From an uncultured Clostridia bacterium (GTDB taxonomy: Bacteria; Bacillota; Clostridia; UBA1381): a DNA stretch of 64,000 nt. The notes below the pieces were generated by a model. The model worked only from the letters and a program-made list of their open reading frames with translations. It made no database searches and was not told the DNA's origin. A program made the translations under genes and the position numbers. Of the stretch, positions 41,370 to 49,671 are shown in pieces (within the stretch, counting starts at the first letter, position 1; each line of letters begins with the position of its first letter). Location: assembly GCA_934462715.1 (NCBI GenBank), contig CAKSIJ010000002.1, positions 1 to 64,000 on the forward strand. The letters are read 5' to 3'.

Positions 41370-42140
41370 ATGATAAATAAGGTTGAAATATGCGGCGTAA
41401 ATACGGCAAAGCTGCCGGTAATTCCCAAAGAAAGAAAAAAAGAACTATTTTTGCGAATCAAAGCGGGCGATAAAGAAGCACGCGAGGAATTTGTACAAGG
41501 GAATCTCAGACTTGTTTTAAGCGTGATACAGCGCTTCGGCAACAGGGGCGAAAACAGTGACGATTTGTTTCAGGTCGGCTGTATCGGCTTGATTAAGGCT
41601 ATCGATAATTTCGACTTAAATCAGAACGTGCAGTTTTCCACATATGCAGTACCTATGATCATAGGAGAGATACGCAGGTATTTACGCGATAACAACACAA
41701 TCCGTGTGAGCAGATCACTGAAGGATATTGCATACAAGGCTTTATACATCAAGGAAAAGCTGATTAATGCCAATTCAAAGGAGCCGACTGTAGAGGAAAT
41801 TGCCAAGGAAATGGATGTGCCTAAGGAGGATGTTGTTTTTGCACTTGACGCAATATGCGAGCCTGTCAGTCTTTACGAGCCGATTTATCATGACGGCGGC
41901 GAAGCGATTTATGTAATGGATCAGGTCAAGGACACGAAAAATACCGATGAAAACTGGATTGAAAGTATAGCAGTGAGCGAAGCGATGAAGCATTTGAGCA
42001 GCCGAGAAAAGCTCATTTTATCGCTTAGATTTTTCAATGGAAAAACTCAGATGGAGGTTGCCGATGAAATCGGCATTTCCCAGGCACAGGTTTCACGTCT
42101 GGAAAAATCAGCCTTAAAGCATATGAGAAAATATGTTTAA
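41370..42140 (+). CDS. sigG: Sporulation sigma factor sigma-G
   Basis: 256 residues. The N-terminus NKVEICGVNTAKLPVIP is the hallmark of sigma-G. Region 2 reads LVLSVIQRFGNRGEN, DDLFQVGCIGLIKAIDNFD and FSTYAVPMIIGEIRRYLRDN; region 4 is GKTQMEVADEIGISQAQVSRLE. It directs late forespore transcription after engulfment. The start follows AAGGAGGACATTTTT. The upstream region lacks a sigma-A promoter in this direction, consistent with forespore-specific expression, but I could not define a sigma-F/G site with confidence. The 104-bp repeat lies 75 bases after its stop. Confidence 0.97.
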   Translation: MINKVEICGVNTAKLPVIPKERKKELFLRIKAGDKEAREEFVQGNLRLVLSVIQRFGNRGENSDDLFQVGCIGLIKAIDNFDLNQNVQFSTYAVPMIIGEIRRYLRDNNTIRVSRSLKDIAYKALYIKEKLINANSKEPTVEEIAKEMDVPKEDVVFALDAICEPVSLYEPIYHDGGEAIYVMDQVKDTKNTDENWIESIAVSEAMKHLSSREKLILSLRFFNGKTQMEVADEIGISQAQVSRLEKSALKHMRKYV

Positions 42141-42179
42141 TTTATCGGAATTAAGTTTAATTGGCATACAAAAAAATAA

Positions 42180-42333
42180 AAAAACAGCAGGCTAATAGTG
42201 TACACATTTTAACACAACGTGAAAAAGATGCAAGCAGGTTACCCTTTTGAGAGGTGACGGCGTATGTTTATACTCCTAACCTTGAAAAGGGGTAAGATGC
42301 GCAGCATATTTTTCACGTTATCCTGCTGTTTTT
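42180..42333. terminator. sigG / CNNM convergent terminator interrupted by the 104-bp repeat
   Basis: Outer arms AAAAACAGCAGG (42180-42191) and CCTGCTGTTTTT (42322-42333) form a 12-bp terminator stem with A/T runs on both sides. Its 130-base loop is occupied almost wholly by repeat copy 2, which itself folds and could bring the arms together. Confidence 0.75.
42216..42319 (+). repeat. 104-bp structured repeat, copy 2
   Basis: Same orientation and exact length as copy 1, with 5 differences. The ends are inverted: AACGTGAAAAA-GATGC against GCAT-A-TTTTTCACGTT. The central stem TTACCCTTTT/AAAAGGGGTAA keeps pairing despite four substitutions relative to copy 1; the tandem G-A mismatch and the GTAT-GTTT-ATAC loop hairpin are unchanged. 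It sits in the loop of the sigG terminator. No target-site duplication is evident. Confidence 0.85.
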
Positions 42334-42341
42334 CTTGTTTA

Positions 42342-43637
42342 TTATTGCTCCATTATCTTACAGACAATTGCTTCTTCGATCCTGTGTTCCTTTACCTTTG
42401 TAACCTTAATCTGCAATCCGTAAATTTCAAGTTCTGCCGTTGCGCCGTCATCAGGGACTGCGCCGAGCTCTGCAAGAATCATGCCGGCAAAGGTGTTGTA
42501 GTCCTCTATCGGAAGATCAACTCCGAGCGTCTCGGAAACAAGCTCAATATCAACCGAGCCTTTTATCCTCCACGTATTTGCGTCAAGCTGTACAATATCC
42601 GCTTCCTCATCATCTTCACTGTCATTGTCAAGATCCCCGACAATTTCTTCAAGCAGATCGGAAATTGTAATTATACCGGCAAGTCCGCCGTACTCGTCAA
42701 GCACAACCGCAAAATGACTTTTATTCTGCTGCATCTGACGGAACAGCTCGTCTGCCTTGATCGATTCGGGAACAAGAAATGCATTCATTATTATTCCGTC
42801 AATACCGCCGCCGGCATTATTTTCATTATTTCTTAAATATCTGTAAAAATCAGCCGCCTTTACCGTTCCGACAATATCGTCAACAGTTTCTCCGCATACG
42901 GGATATATTGTATGCTCGTTTTCCGAAACGGTTTTTTCCCATTCGCCGACGCTTTCTTCCTTCCATAAAAAGATAACGTCAGTTCTGTGCGTCATAATAT
43001 CCTTAACCGGTGTATCGTTAAGCTCGAAAATGTTGTGAATCATTTCCTTTTCGTCCTGTTCTATCGCTCCCGATTCGCTTCCGGCGTCAACCATGTACCT
43101 TATTTCTTCCTCGGTAATATCATCGTCGGAATCCTCCTCCGTTTCCACTCCGAGCGGCTTTAACAATACGTTCACAACAGCCGACAAAGCTCTCTCGAAC
43201 GGAAAGCATACATAATACATGATATTAATAAGCCACATCAATGAAAACATCATTTTTTCCGCCCTGTCCGAAGCCAGCCTTTGAGGGACTATTATCCCGG
43301 CAACCCATATAACAAGCGACAGTGCGGCAAGAACAACCGGCAAAATCCAGCCTCCTCCGTTCCCCAACACATCAAAAATCAGCTGTACCGCCATTGCAGC
43401 CGTCAGCATTTCGGCAAACACCGTCACCATTCTCAGACTGTTGCTCACTCTCCCTGCTTTTTCAATCAGCCTGAGTGCGTCAGCCGCCTTTTTGTTTCCC
43501 TCACCGCTTAGCTTTGAAAGCTTAGCCTCACTTACATCATCAACCGCCGCCAAAGCAAATTTAAGCAACACGGTTAAAATCATCACAGCCGCTATCCGAA
43601 CGGAATGCGTAGGGACAGAATCCACGAAAATCATCAT
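42342..43637 (-). CDS. CNNM/CorC-type hemolysin-family membrane protein
   Basis: 431 residues: an N-terminal DUF21/CNNM membrane domain (four spans; SEAKLSKLSGEGNKKAADAL after span 1), paired CBS domains around residues 195-320 (VKDIMTHRTDVIFLW; FLVPESIKADELFRQMQQNK; VVLDEYGGLAGIITISDLLEEIVGD split at GGLAG), and a C-terminal CorC/HlyC FAD-like domain (WRIKGSVDIELVSETLGVDL). The family is linked to Mg2+ or Na+ efflux; the name hemolysin is historical. The start ATG directly follows GAAAGG; a second ATG one codon later or the GTG at codon 5 has better spacing. Confidence 0.92.
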   Translation of the reverse strand: MMIFVDSVPTHSVRIAAVMILTVLLKFALAAVDDVSEAKLSKLSGEGNKKAADALRLIEKAGRVSNSLRMVTVFAEMLTAAMAVQLIFDVLGNGGGWILPVVLAALSLVIWVAGIIVPQRLASDRAEKMMFSLMWLINIMYYVCFPFERALSAVVNVLLKPLGVETEEDSDDDITEEEIRYMVDAGSESGAIEQDEKEMIHNIFELNDTPVKDIMTHRTDVIFLWKEESVGEWEKTVSENEHTIYPVCGETVDDIVGTVKAADFYRYLRNNENNAGGGIDGIIMNAFLVPESIKADELFRQMQQNKSHFAVVLDEYGGLAGIITISDLLEEIVGDLDNDSEDDEEADIVQLDANTWRIKGSVDIELVSETLGVDLPIEDYNTFAGMILAELGAVPDDGATAELEIYGLQIKVTKVKEHRIEEAIVCKIMEQ

Positions 43638-43683
43638 CCTTTCAAAAATAAATTTATTTAAGCAATTGCAAAATTATCCGCAA

Positions 43684-45237
43684 TTATCTTTTAAATTTTT
43701 CCAAAACAATATTTTTTGCCGCTTCGGCAAAGATTTTTAATTCATCACAGCGAAGTATAACAAGTGCCAGCACATAAACTCCGCCCGACAAAATAACGCA
43801 TAAACAGGTTTTAAGCAGGGGATTCAATCCGATCCTTTGTACAAGCAATGCCGCACAAAGCGCACATACCGACGCCGCAGCGGTTTTTATCAGAAGCTTA
43901 TATATCGACAAAAATCTGAATTCCGGTATATACTTTTTAGCGGTCTTGTTCAGCACTGCAACAGAAAATAAAACCGAAACGCTTGTTGCAAGCGAAATCC
44001 CGAAAATCCCCATGTATTTTGCAAGAATCAGACTTAATCCTCCGTTTATTGCTACTGCACCCATATTCGCAAGCATGGGAGTTTTTGTGTCCTGATAGGC
44101 AAAATGAAGTCTTACATACATTTCCCTTATCGCAACAGGAATAAATCCGATACAAAAGCCTATCAGAGCCAGCGAAGTATATTTTGCCGCTTCTGTGTCA
44201 AACTGTCCTCTCATGTATACAACCGACACAATTTCATATGACATAACGCACGCAATTATTGTTATGGGTGCAAGCAGCAGTATCAGTCCTCCGAGCGAAT
44301 CCTTAAAGGTTTTTATAACCATTTCGGTATTTCCGTTTGCCGCATACGACGCATATTTTGAAAGCAGTATTATACTCAGACTTATTGTAATCGTTGCGGT
44401 TACAAACTGCTCGAGCGTATATGCATACGAATAATTTGAAGCTATTCCCTCGCCCAGAACCGAGCATATCGCCTTATCAACAATGCCGTTAAGCTGTGTA
44501 AACACATTGCCTGCAAGAAGCGGAAGCGAAAGTATTATCAAATGCTTTATTGCTTTATCCCGAAGCTCCAGCGATGGTCTGAATCTGAAAACCTTTCCGC
44601 ATATGGCTCTCAGCAAAAGCGTCTGTCCAATATTTCCGAGGATAAACGCAATAACGAGCGACCATGTTCCTATTGCAGAGCCGAATACAAGCACAAAAAT
44701 AATCGCTATGGGATTATATACTATTCCGTAAAGCTTTCCCGGTACAAAGGAATCGTTTGCATTTAAAACAGCCGCATATATCGACTGAAACGCAGTAAAG
44801 ATAAACACCACCGAAAAGAACCGTAGGTATTTTACCAAAACCGCAGAATCCTCCGCACTGTATGCCGGCGCAATCATTCCTGCAATATACGGTGCAAAAA
44901 GATTTATCAGTATGATAAACGCTCCGCTTGCAATCAGAAAAATCGTAAGCATCTTTGAAGCGATTTTATTTGCTTCTTCCCTGTTCTTTTTTACCGCAGT
45001 ATCAATATAAATCGTCACGAGCGCAGAAGTGAGCGAGGCAAGCAGCGCCCCAGACAAGCCGAGCATAAATTCGCTTGACACAAAGAATATATCTGTGCTC
45101 ACTGTAGAGCCGAACTGCGAAGCTATTACCATTTGTCTTACAAAGCCCAGAAGCTTTGACGACAGCGATACTATCATCACCAGAGCGGCAGAGCCGATTA
45201 CGGTATTGCTTTCTTTCATAAAATCATGTATCTCCAT
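43684..45237 (-). CDS. murJ: Lipid II flippase MurJ
   Basis: 517 residues with about 14 membrane spans, of the MVF/MOP superfamily. It moves lipid-linked peptidoglycan precursor across the membrane. Characteristic segments are SSKLLGFVRQMVIASQFGST in span 1-2, TAFQSIYAAVLNANDSFV, LPLLAGNVFTQLNGIVDKAI and REMYVRLHFAYQDTKTPM. A polysaccharide (Wzx) flippase is an alternative, but the N-terminal pattern fits MurJ. The start has an upstream promoter at 45382-45410, with a leader of about 140 bases. Confidence 0.9.
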   Translation of the reverse strand: MEIHDFMKESNTVIGSAALVMIVSLSSKLLGFVRQMVIASQFGSTVSTDIFFVSSEFMLGLSGALLASLTSALVTIYIDTAVKKNREEANKIASKMLTIFLIASGAFIILINLFAPYIAGMIAPAYSAEDSAVLVKYLRFFSVVFIFTAFQSIYAAVLNANDSFVPGKLYGIVYNPIAIIFVLVFGSAIGTWSLVIAFILGNIGQTLLLRAICGKVFRFRPSLELRDKAIKHLIILSLPLLAGNVFTQLNGIVDKAICSVLGEGIASNYSYAYTLEQFVTATITISLSIILLSKYASYAANGNTEMVIKTFKDSLGGLILLLAPITIIACVMSYEIVSVVYMRGQFDTEAAKYTSLALIGFCIGFIPVAIREMYVRLHFAYQDTKTPMLANMGAVAINGGLSLILAKYMGIFGISLATSVSVLFSVAVLNKTAKKYIPEFRFLSIYKLLIKTAAASVCALCAALLVQRIGLNPLLKTCLCVILSGGVYVLALVILRCDELKIFAEAAKNIVLEKFKR

Positions 45238-45381
45238 TCTGTTTCCGCCGTGTATAAGAAATTACGCACTTCCAATACCGGAAGAACAATAACATATCCG
45301 AATATATTTCAACACTTATTCCGACAGTTATATTTTACTTCAAAACCAAATTTTTACAATTATCAGATAGTTTATTTACTT

Positions 45382-45410
45382 ATTTTATCATAGTTTTGTC
45401 TCTTTGTCAA
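45382..45410 (-). promoter_or_regulatory. murJ promoter
   Basis: Minus strand TTGACA (45410-45405), 17-base spacer, TAAAAT (45387-45382). Confidence 0.78.
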
Positions 45411-45468
45411 ATATTACGCTCAAATGTTAATATTTTTGTTGTTAATTTGTAAATTTATTCCTTTTTAC

Positions 45469-45504
45469 TTGCAGCAAAGAATATTTTGTGATACAATAAT
45501 CACA
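45469..45504 (+). promoter_or_regulatory. Nitroreductase promoter with overlapping inverted repeat
   Basis: TTGCAG (45469-45474), 17-base spacer, TACAAT (45492-45497). The inverted repeat TGTGAT-ACAATA-ATCACA (45487-45504) covers the -10 box, suggesting a repressor site. Spacing differs from the CRP consensus by two bases and from Rex sites, so the regulator is not named. The rest of 45238-45606 is AT-rich without other clear features. Confidence 0.65.
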
Positions 45505-45606
45505 GAATAATACTATACTGAACAAAAAATATATCAGTGCATAACAGATATTAGAAGATTGAATTTAAATCAAATCTTCACTTTACAAGAAAGGCAGGTA
45601 ATTATT

Positions 45607-46119
45607 ATGGCAGACGCAATCAATGTATTCAAATCGCGCCGTTCATGCAAAAACTACACCCGGAAGCAGGTAAGCGATGAGGTTCTTGAAGCAATACTTG
45701 AAGCCGGGAAGCACGCTCCCTCCGGAATGAACAGGCAGTCGGCAATAATGCTTGTTGCACGCGACAAGGAGCTTGTCAAAAAGCTTTCGCATATGAACGC
45801 ACAGGTAATGGGTGCGGACACAGATCCGTTTTACGGTGCTTCAACAGTTGTTATCGTTCTTGCCGACAAGAATATTCCAACGTATATTTATGACGGTTCT
45901 CTCGTTATGGGCAATCTGCTAAACGCAGCCGAGGCTGTCGGCGTACAGGGCTGCTGGATTCACAGAGCAAAGCAAATGTTTGAAACGGACGAGGGCAAAG
46001 AAATTCTGAAAAAAGCCGGCATAAGCGGCAATTATGAGGGTATTGGCTGCTGTATTCTCGGCTACGGTGAAAAACAGCCCGAAAAACCCCGCAAGGATAA
46101 TTATGTATATTATCTGTAA
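45607..46119 (+). CDS. Nitroreductase-family flavoprotein
   Basis: About 170 residues of the FMN-dependent nitroreductase fold. FKSRRSCKNYTRKQVSDEVLE is the family N-terminus (FMN-phosphate-binding SRRS), APSGMNRQSAIMLVARDKE binds FMN, and NLLNAAEAVGVQGCWIHRAK precedes the GIGCCILGYGEKQPEKPRK C-terminal region. It transfers electrons from NAD(P)H to an unidentified acceptor. The ATG at 45607 follows AGGCAGGTAATTATT; the ATG at 45559 is upstream of the RBS and unlikely. Confidence 0.9.
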   Translation: MADAINVFKSRRSCKNYTRKQVSDEVLEAILEAGKHAPSGMNRQSAIMLVARDKELVKKLSHMNAQVMGADTDPFYGASTVVIVLADKNIPTYIYDGSLVMGNLLNAAEAVGVQGCWIHRAKQMFETDEGKEILKKAGISGNYEGIGCCILGYGEKQPEKPRKDNYVYYL

Positions 46120-46156
46120 TTGCGATAGTCCGTCAATCGTGTAAACATAAAAAAAC

Positions 46157-46198
46157 AAACAATGCGGCTGACCGTTCGGGATATGCCGCATTGTTTTT
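46157..46198 (+). terminator. Nitroreductase terminator
   Basis: AAACAATGCGGC / GCCGCATTGTTT arms followed by T-run. The remainder of 46199-46370 shows nothing I can assign. Confidence 0.88.
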
Positions 46199-46370
46199 AG
46201 CTGCAAAATATTTTTAGATATTCCGGAACTGAACTCATGCCTAAAAATATGCTCTGCTCCCTCTCGCTCTTGTTTTCACTGATTTCCATAAAACAAGCTT
46301 ATGTTTTACACCGTAAATCCTCTATGTTTGCAGAAATTCCATAAAATCGACACAAAAATCAAGTATTTAA

Positions 46371-46399
46371 TTGACTTTTTTAAGTTAATATGATAAAAT
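46371..46399 (+). promoter_or_regulatory. ruvA operon promoter
   Basis: TTGACT (46371-46376), 17-base spacer, TAAAAT (46394-46399), about 50 bases before the ruvA ATG. No SOS (LexA, GAACN4GTTC) box is evident here. Confidence 0.78.
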
Positions 46400-46450
46400 A
46401 ACTGCGTGTATCGGATTTTTTATTCCGTCAGAAACAGGAAAGGAATACAG

Positions 46451-47047
46451 ATGTATTATTATATTAAAGGAAAATATATTACAAAAAGCGATTCATTCGC
46501 CGTAATAGAAGCCGGCGGAGTGGGATATAAAATATATACCTCCGCTTTGAATCTCGAAAAAATGCCGCAACCCGGCAGTGAGCTTACAATGTATACTCAC
46601 CTTCATGTCAGAGAGGATATAATGGATTTATACGGATTCAGCACGAACGAAGAAATTTCTTTGTTTTTGCAGCTTATGAGTGTATCGGGCATAGGTCCTA
46701 AAGCGGCTTTATCGATAATGTCTACGCTGACCTGCGAGCAGTTTGCTTTGGCGGTAATAACCGATGACGCAAAGGCTATAACAAAGGCACAGGGCGTAGG
46801 CCCCAAGGCAGCGCAAAGAATTATACTTGAATTAAAGGACAAGCTCAAAACCGCTGACGCACTTCCCGAAAATGCCCGATCCATAGTTACGGAGAATGAA
46901 AATCATCAGTCGGAGGCGGTTACGGCTCTTGTAGTGTTAGGCTACACCGCAGGCGAAGCCAAGCGTGCCGTAAGCGGAATCGACCCGGAGCTTCCGGTTG
47001 AGCTTATGATTAAGGAAGCTTTAAAAATACTTATGAAGCAGGTGTAA
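46451..47047 (+). CDS. ruvA: Holliday junction branch migration protein RuvA
   Basis: About 198 residues. N-terminal OB fold (MYYYIKGKYITK, VIEAGGVGYKIYTSA, THLHVREDIMDLYGF), two helix-hairpin-helix motifs (MSVSGIGPKAALSIMS and KAQGVGPKAAQRIILELKDK) and the mobile C-terminal domain III (SEAVTALVVLGYTAGEAKRAV). It holds Holliday junctions and loads the RuvB motor. The ATG at 46451 follows AGGAAAGGAATACAG; the reading frame is open upstream but without an RBS. ruvB starts four bases after its stop. Confidence 0.97.
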   Translation: MYYYIKGKYITKSDSFAVIEAGGVGYKIYTSALNLEKMPQPGSELTMYTHLHVREDIMDLYGFSTNEEISLFLQLMSVSGIGPKAALSIMSTLTCEQFALAVITDDAKAITKAQGVGPKAAQRIILELKDKLKTADALPENARSIVTENENHQSEAVTALVVLGYTAGEAKRAVSGIDPELPVELMIKEALKILMKQV

Positions 47048-47051
47048 GCTA

Positions 47052-48071
47052 TTGATATTTGACGATAATGAAAGAATTGTTACCGGAGACTGCATTGAAG
47101 AAGATACCGAGATAGAAAGCAGCTTAAGACCGCGCCGTTTAAATGACTACATTGGCCAGGAAAAGGTAAAGGGCAATCTTGATATATATATTAAAGCTGC
47201 TTTGGAAAGAAAGGAAGCTCTTGACCACGTTCTTTTATACGGCCCTCCCGGACTCGGAAAAACCACGCTTGCCGGAGTAATTGCAAATGAAATGGGCGTT
47301 AATCTCAGAATCACAAGCGGTCCGGCAATTGAAAAGGCAGGAGATCTTGCCGCAATCCTCACAAATCTGTCGCAGCACGATATACTTTTTATTGATGAAA
47401 TTCACAGAATGAGCCGTATGGTAGAAGAAATACTCTATCCGGCAATGGAGGATTATGCGCTTGACATAATAATCGGAAAAGGTCCGTCGGCAAAGTCCAT
47501 AAGACTCGATTTGCCGAAATTTACGCTTATCGGCGCAACCACAAGAGCCGGAAATCTTTCCGCCCCCCTGCGCGACAGATTCGGCGTTCTCGCAAGACTT
47601 GAACTGTATACAACCGATGAGCTTGTTAAAATAATAAAGCGTTCGGCAGGCTTGCTGAATGTTGAAATTGATGATAAAGGAGCTGCCGCAATCGCTTCCC
47701 GTTCAAGAGGAACTCCGAGAATCGCAAACAGATTTTTAAAACGCGTGCGTGATTTTGCAGAGATTAAATATAACGGAAAAATCACAGAGGAATCCGCCGC
47801 TGCGGCTCTTTCTCAAATGGAGGTCGATTCTCTCGGTCTTGATATGACCGACTCGAAAATGCTTCTCACAATGATTAATTCATTCGCAGGAGGCCCTGTC
47901 GGGCTTGACACCATTGCAGCCTGCATCGGAGAGGATTCAACCACAATTGAAGATGTGTATGAACCGTATCTTATGCAGCTCGGCTTTATATCAAGAACTC
48001 CCCGGGGACGTATCGTTATGCCCGCAGCTTACGAGCATTTTAACATTCCGTACGGCAAATCCGAAAATTAA
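47052..48071 (+). CDS. ruvB: Holliday junction branch migration ATPase RuvB
   Basis: 339 residues. AAA+ motor: Walker A LLYGPPGLGKTTLAG, Walker B DILFIDEIHRM, sensor 1 LIGATTRAGNLSAPLRDRFG, sensor 2 region SRSRGTPRIANRFLKRVRD, and a C-terminal winged-helix domain (EDVYEPYLMQLGFISRTPRGR). It pumps DNA through RuvA-bound junctions during recombination repair. The start is TTG at 47052, seven bases after AGGTG formed by the end of ruvA. Confidence 0.97.
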   Translation: MIFDDNERIVTGDCIEEDTEIESSLRPRRLNDYIGQEKVKGNLDIYIKAALERKEALDHVLLYGPPGLGKTTLAGVIANEMGVNLRITSGPAIEKAGDLAAILTNLSQHDILFIDEIHRMSRMVEEILYPAMEDYALDIIIGKGPSAKSIRLDLPKFTLIGATTRAGNLSAPLRDRFGVLARLELYTTDELVKIIKRSAGLLNVEIDDKGAAAIASRSRGTPRIANRFLKRVRDFAEIKYNGKITEESAAAALSQMEVDSLGLDMTDSKMLLTMINSFAGGPVGLDTIAACIGEDSTTIEDVYEPYLMQLGFISRTPRGRIVMPAAYEHFNIPYGKSEN

Positions 48072-48121
48072 AATACAGTTTTGCCGCTTTACACTTAAAC
48101 AACCGAAAGGATATGATTACA

Positions 48122-49555
48122 TTGAAAAAATTATTTACTGCTCTGCTATTCTTTGTGCTGAGCTTTACCTGTACCTTTGCAAGCGCCGCAAGCTATACTC
48201 TGTACTATAACGGTGCACAGCATGAATATAACGGCAATTCCTATCAGCTTTATATTGACGGAAACAGAATCTATCCGTCCGTAGAGCCTCTTATATTCAA
48301 CGATTATACTCTCGTTCCGATAAGAGATGTGTTTGAAGAAATAGGTGCGCATGTAAACTACATAAACATTACACAGCAAATTTATATAAACTATAATTCA
48401 AACAATATAAGACTTCAGATAGGAAATAATACCGCTCTTATAAATTCCAAAGAAATTGCCATTCCCGGAGGAATAACTCCGATGCTTATTTCGGTTAACG
48501 GCAGCAACGCAAAAACCATGGTGCCTTTAAGATTCATATCAGAGCAGCTCGGCTTTACTGTCACCTTCAATGCCGATGCAGGCGCAATCGGAATTTCAAC
48601 TGCACAGTCGGCAAAAAAAGCCACGCTCAACGACTACAAGTTTTACGCATACAATGATCTGATTACCACAATAGAAGTATATTCGGACTCTCCTCTGCAA
48701 TCCATGACAGACCCGATACTTACGGAATCAAATGTCCTTTACTTTGATATTCCGAACTGTGGCTATCAGCTTCCCAATTCAACCGACATAGGTATCGGTG
48801 CGGCACGCTTTATCCGTTTCGGCTCTGCCGACAACAGAACCCGTATTGCCGTAGACGTAAGCAATTTACAGCGTTACAGCGTTACATTATCGGACGATAA
48901 AAAAGTAATCCTCATGTCGCTTACCGCCAATCCTCCCGAGCAGGAGAACACGCCGCAGACTCCCGTTCCGACCGGCGGCAAGACAGTTGTTATCGACGCA
49001 GGTCACGGCGGAACAGACCCCGGTGCAAGCGGTTCGACAGGCGGTAAAACATACCAGGAAAAAGCAATCAATCTTTCGGTTGCAAGAAAGGTCAGGGATA
49101 TTCTTGTTGAAAACGGCGTCAATGTAATCATGACCCGCGAGGGCGATACATACCCCACTCTGACGGAACGCTCGGATATAGCTAATCTGCACAGTGCGGT
49201 TATTTTTACCAGCATACACTCCAATTCGGCAAATTCAAGCTCCGCAACAGGCTTTGAAGTATATTACAGCAATCAGAACAATTCAAATGCAACCGGCTTG
49301 TCAAGCAGCGAGCTTGCTTCCTCGGTTTCAAGGTCTATCGCACAAAACATCAATCTGAGGAACAGAGGTGTGAAAACAGCGGATCATGTTGTCACCAGAA
49401 CCTGCATAATGCCTGCCATACTTGTTGAAATAGGCTTTGTATCAACTCCCGATGAGCTTTCATTAATGATTACAGATGATTTCCAGAACAGCTTTGCAAA
49501 GGGTGTTGCGGACGGAATACTGAACGTGATAGGCAGAGCCAACATACCCGGATAA
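48122..49555 (+). CDS. Secreted N-acetylmuramoyl-L-alanine amidase
   Basis: About 477 residues. Signal peptide (KKLFTALLFFVLSFTCTFAS), a copper-amine-oxidase-N-like domain (residues about 25-165; FNDYTLVPIRDVFEEIGAHV and MVPLRFISEQLGFTVTF), an AMIN-like beta domain (about 170-265), a Pro-rich linker and the C-terminal amidase_3 catalytic domain. The zinc ligands are His in VVIDAGHGGTDPGA, Glu in YQEKAINLSVA and His in IHSNSANSSS; the catalytic Glu is in LVEIGFVSTP. It cuts the MurNAc-L-Ala bond. The start is probably TTG at 48122; the ATG at 48113 is too close to GAAAGG. Located between ruvB and queA. Confidence 0.9.
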   Translation: MKKLFTALLFFVLSFTCTFASAASYTLYYNGAQHEYNGNSYQLYIDGNRIYPSVEPLIFNDYTLVPIRDVFEEIGAHVNYINITQQIYINYNSNNIRLQIGNNTALINSKEIAIPGGITPMLISVNGSNAKTMVPLRFISEQLGFTVTFNADAGAIGISTAQSAKKATLNDYKFYAYNDLITTIEVYSDSPLQSMTDPILTESNVLYFDIPNCGYQLPNSTDIGIGAARFIRFGSADNRTRIAVDVSNLQRYSVTLSDDKKVILMSLTANPPEQENTPQTPVPTGGKTVVIDAGHGGTDPGASGSTGGKTYQEKAINLSVARKVRDILVENGVNVIMTREGDTYPTLTERSDIANLHSAVIFTSIHSNSANSSSATGFEVYYSNQNNSNATGLSSSELASSVSRSIAQNINLRNRGVKTADHVVTRTCIMPAILVEIGFVSTPDELSLMITDDFQNSFAKGVADGILNVIGRANIPG

Positions 49556-49570
49556 TAAAATTACGGTATA

Positions 49571-49602
49571 AAAAAGCGGCCGCAGCCGATGCGCCGCTTT
49601 TT
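49571..49602 (+). terminator. Terminator of the ruvAB-amidase unit
   Basis: AAAAAGCGGC / GCCGCTTTTT arms followed by TTGTTAC. Confidence 0.85.
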
Positions 49603-49671
49603 GTTACTTATTGAATTTTTATAGAATTATGGCTATGAATACTAAAATTATTTCTGAAAGGACTTGTAATA

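Noticed and set aside
42264..42836. Open frame starting inside repeat copy 2 (MFILLTLKRGK...) antisense to the CNNM gene
   Set aside because: It runs through the reverse strand of a solid gene. The part inside the repeat changes amino acids between copies while base pairing is kept, so coding is unlikely.
45487..45504. CRP- or Rex-type operator TGTGAT-N6-ATCACA
   Set aside because: The inner spacing is 8 between TGTGA and TCACA instead of 6 for CRP, and the ends do not fit the Rex consensus; kept only as an unnamed inverted repeat.
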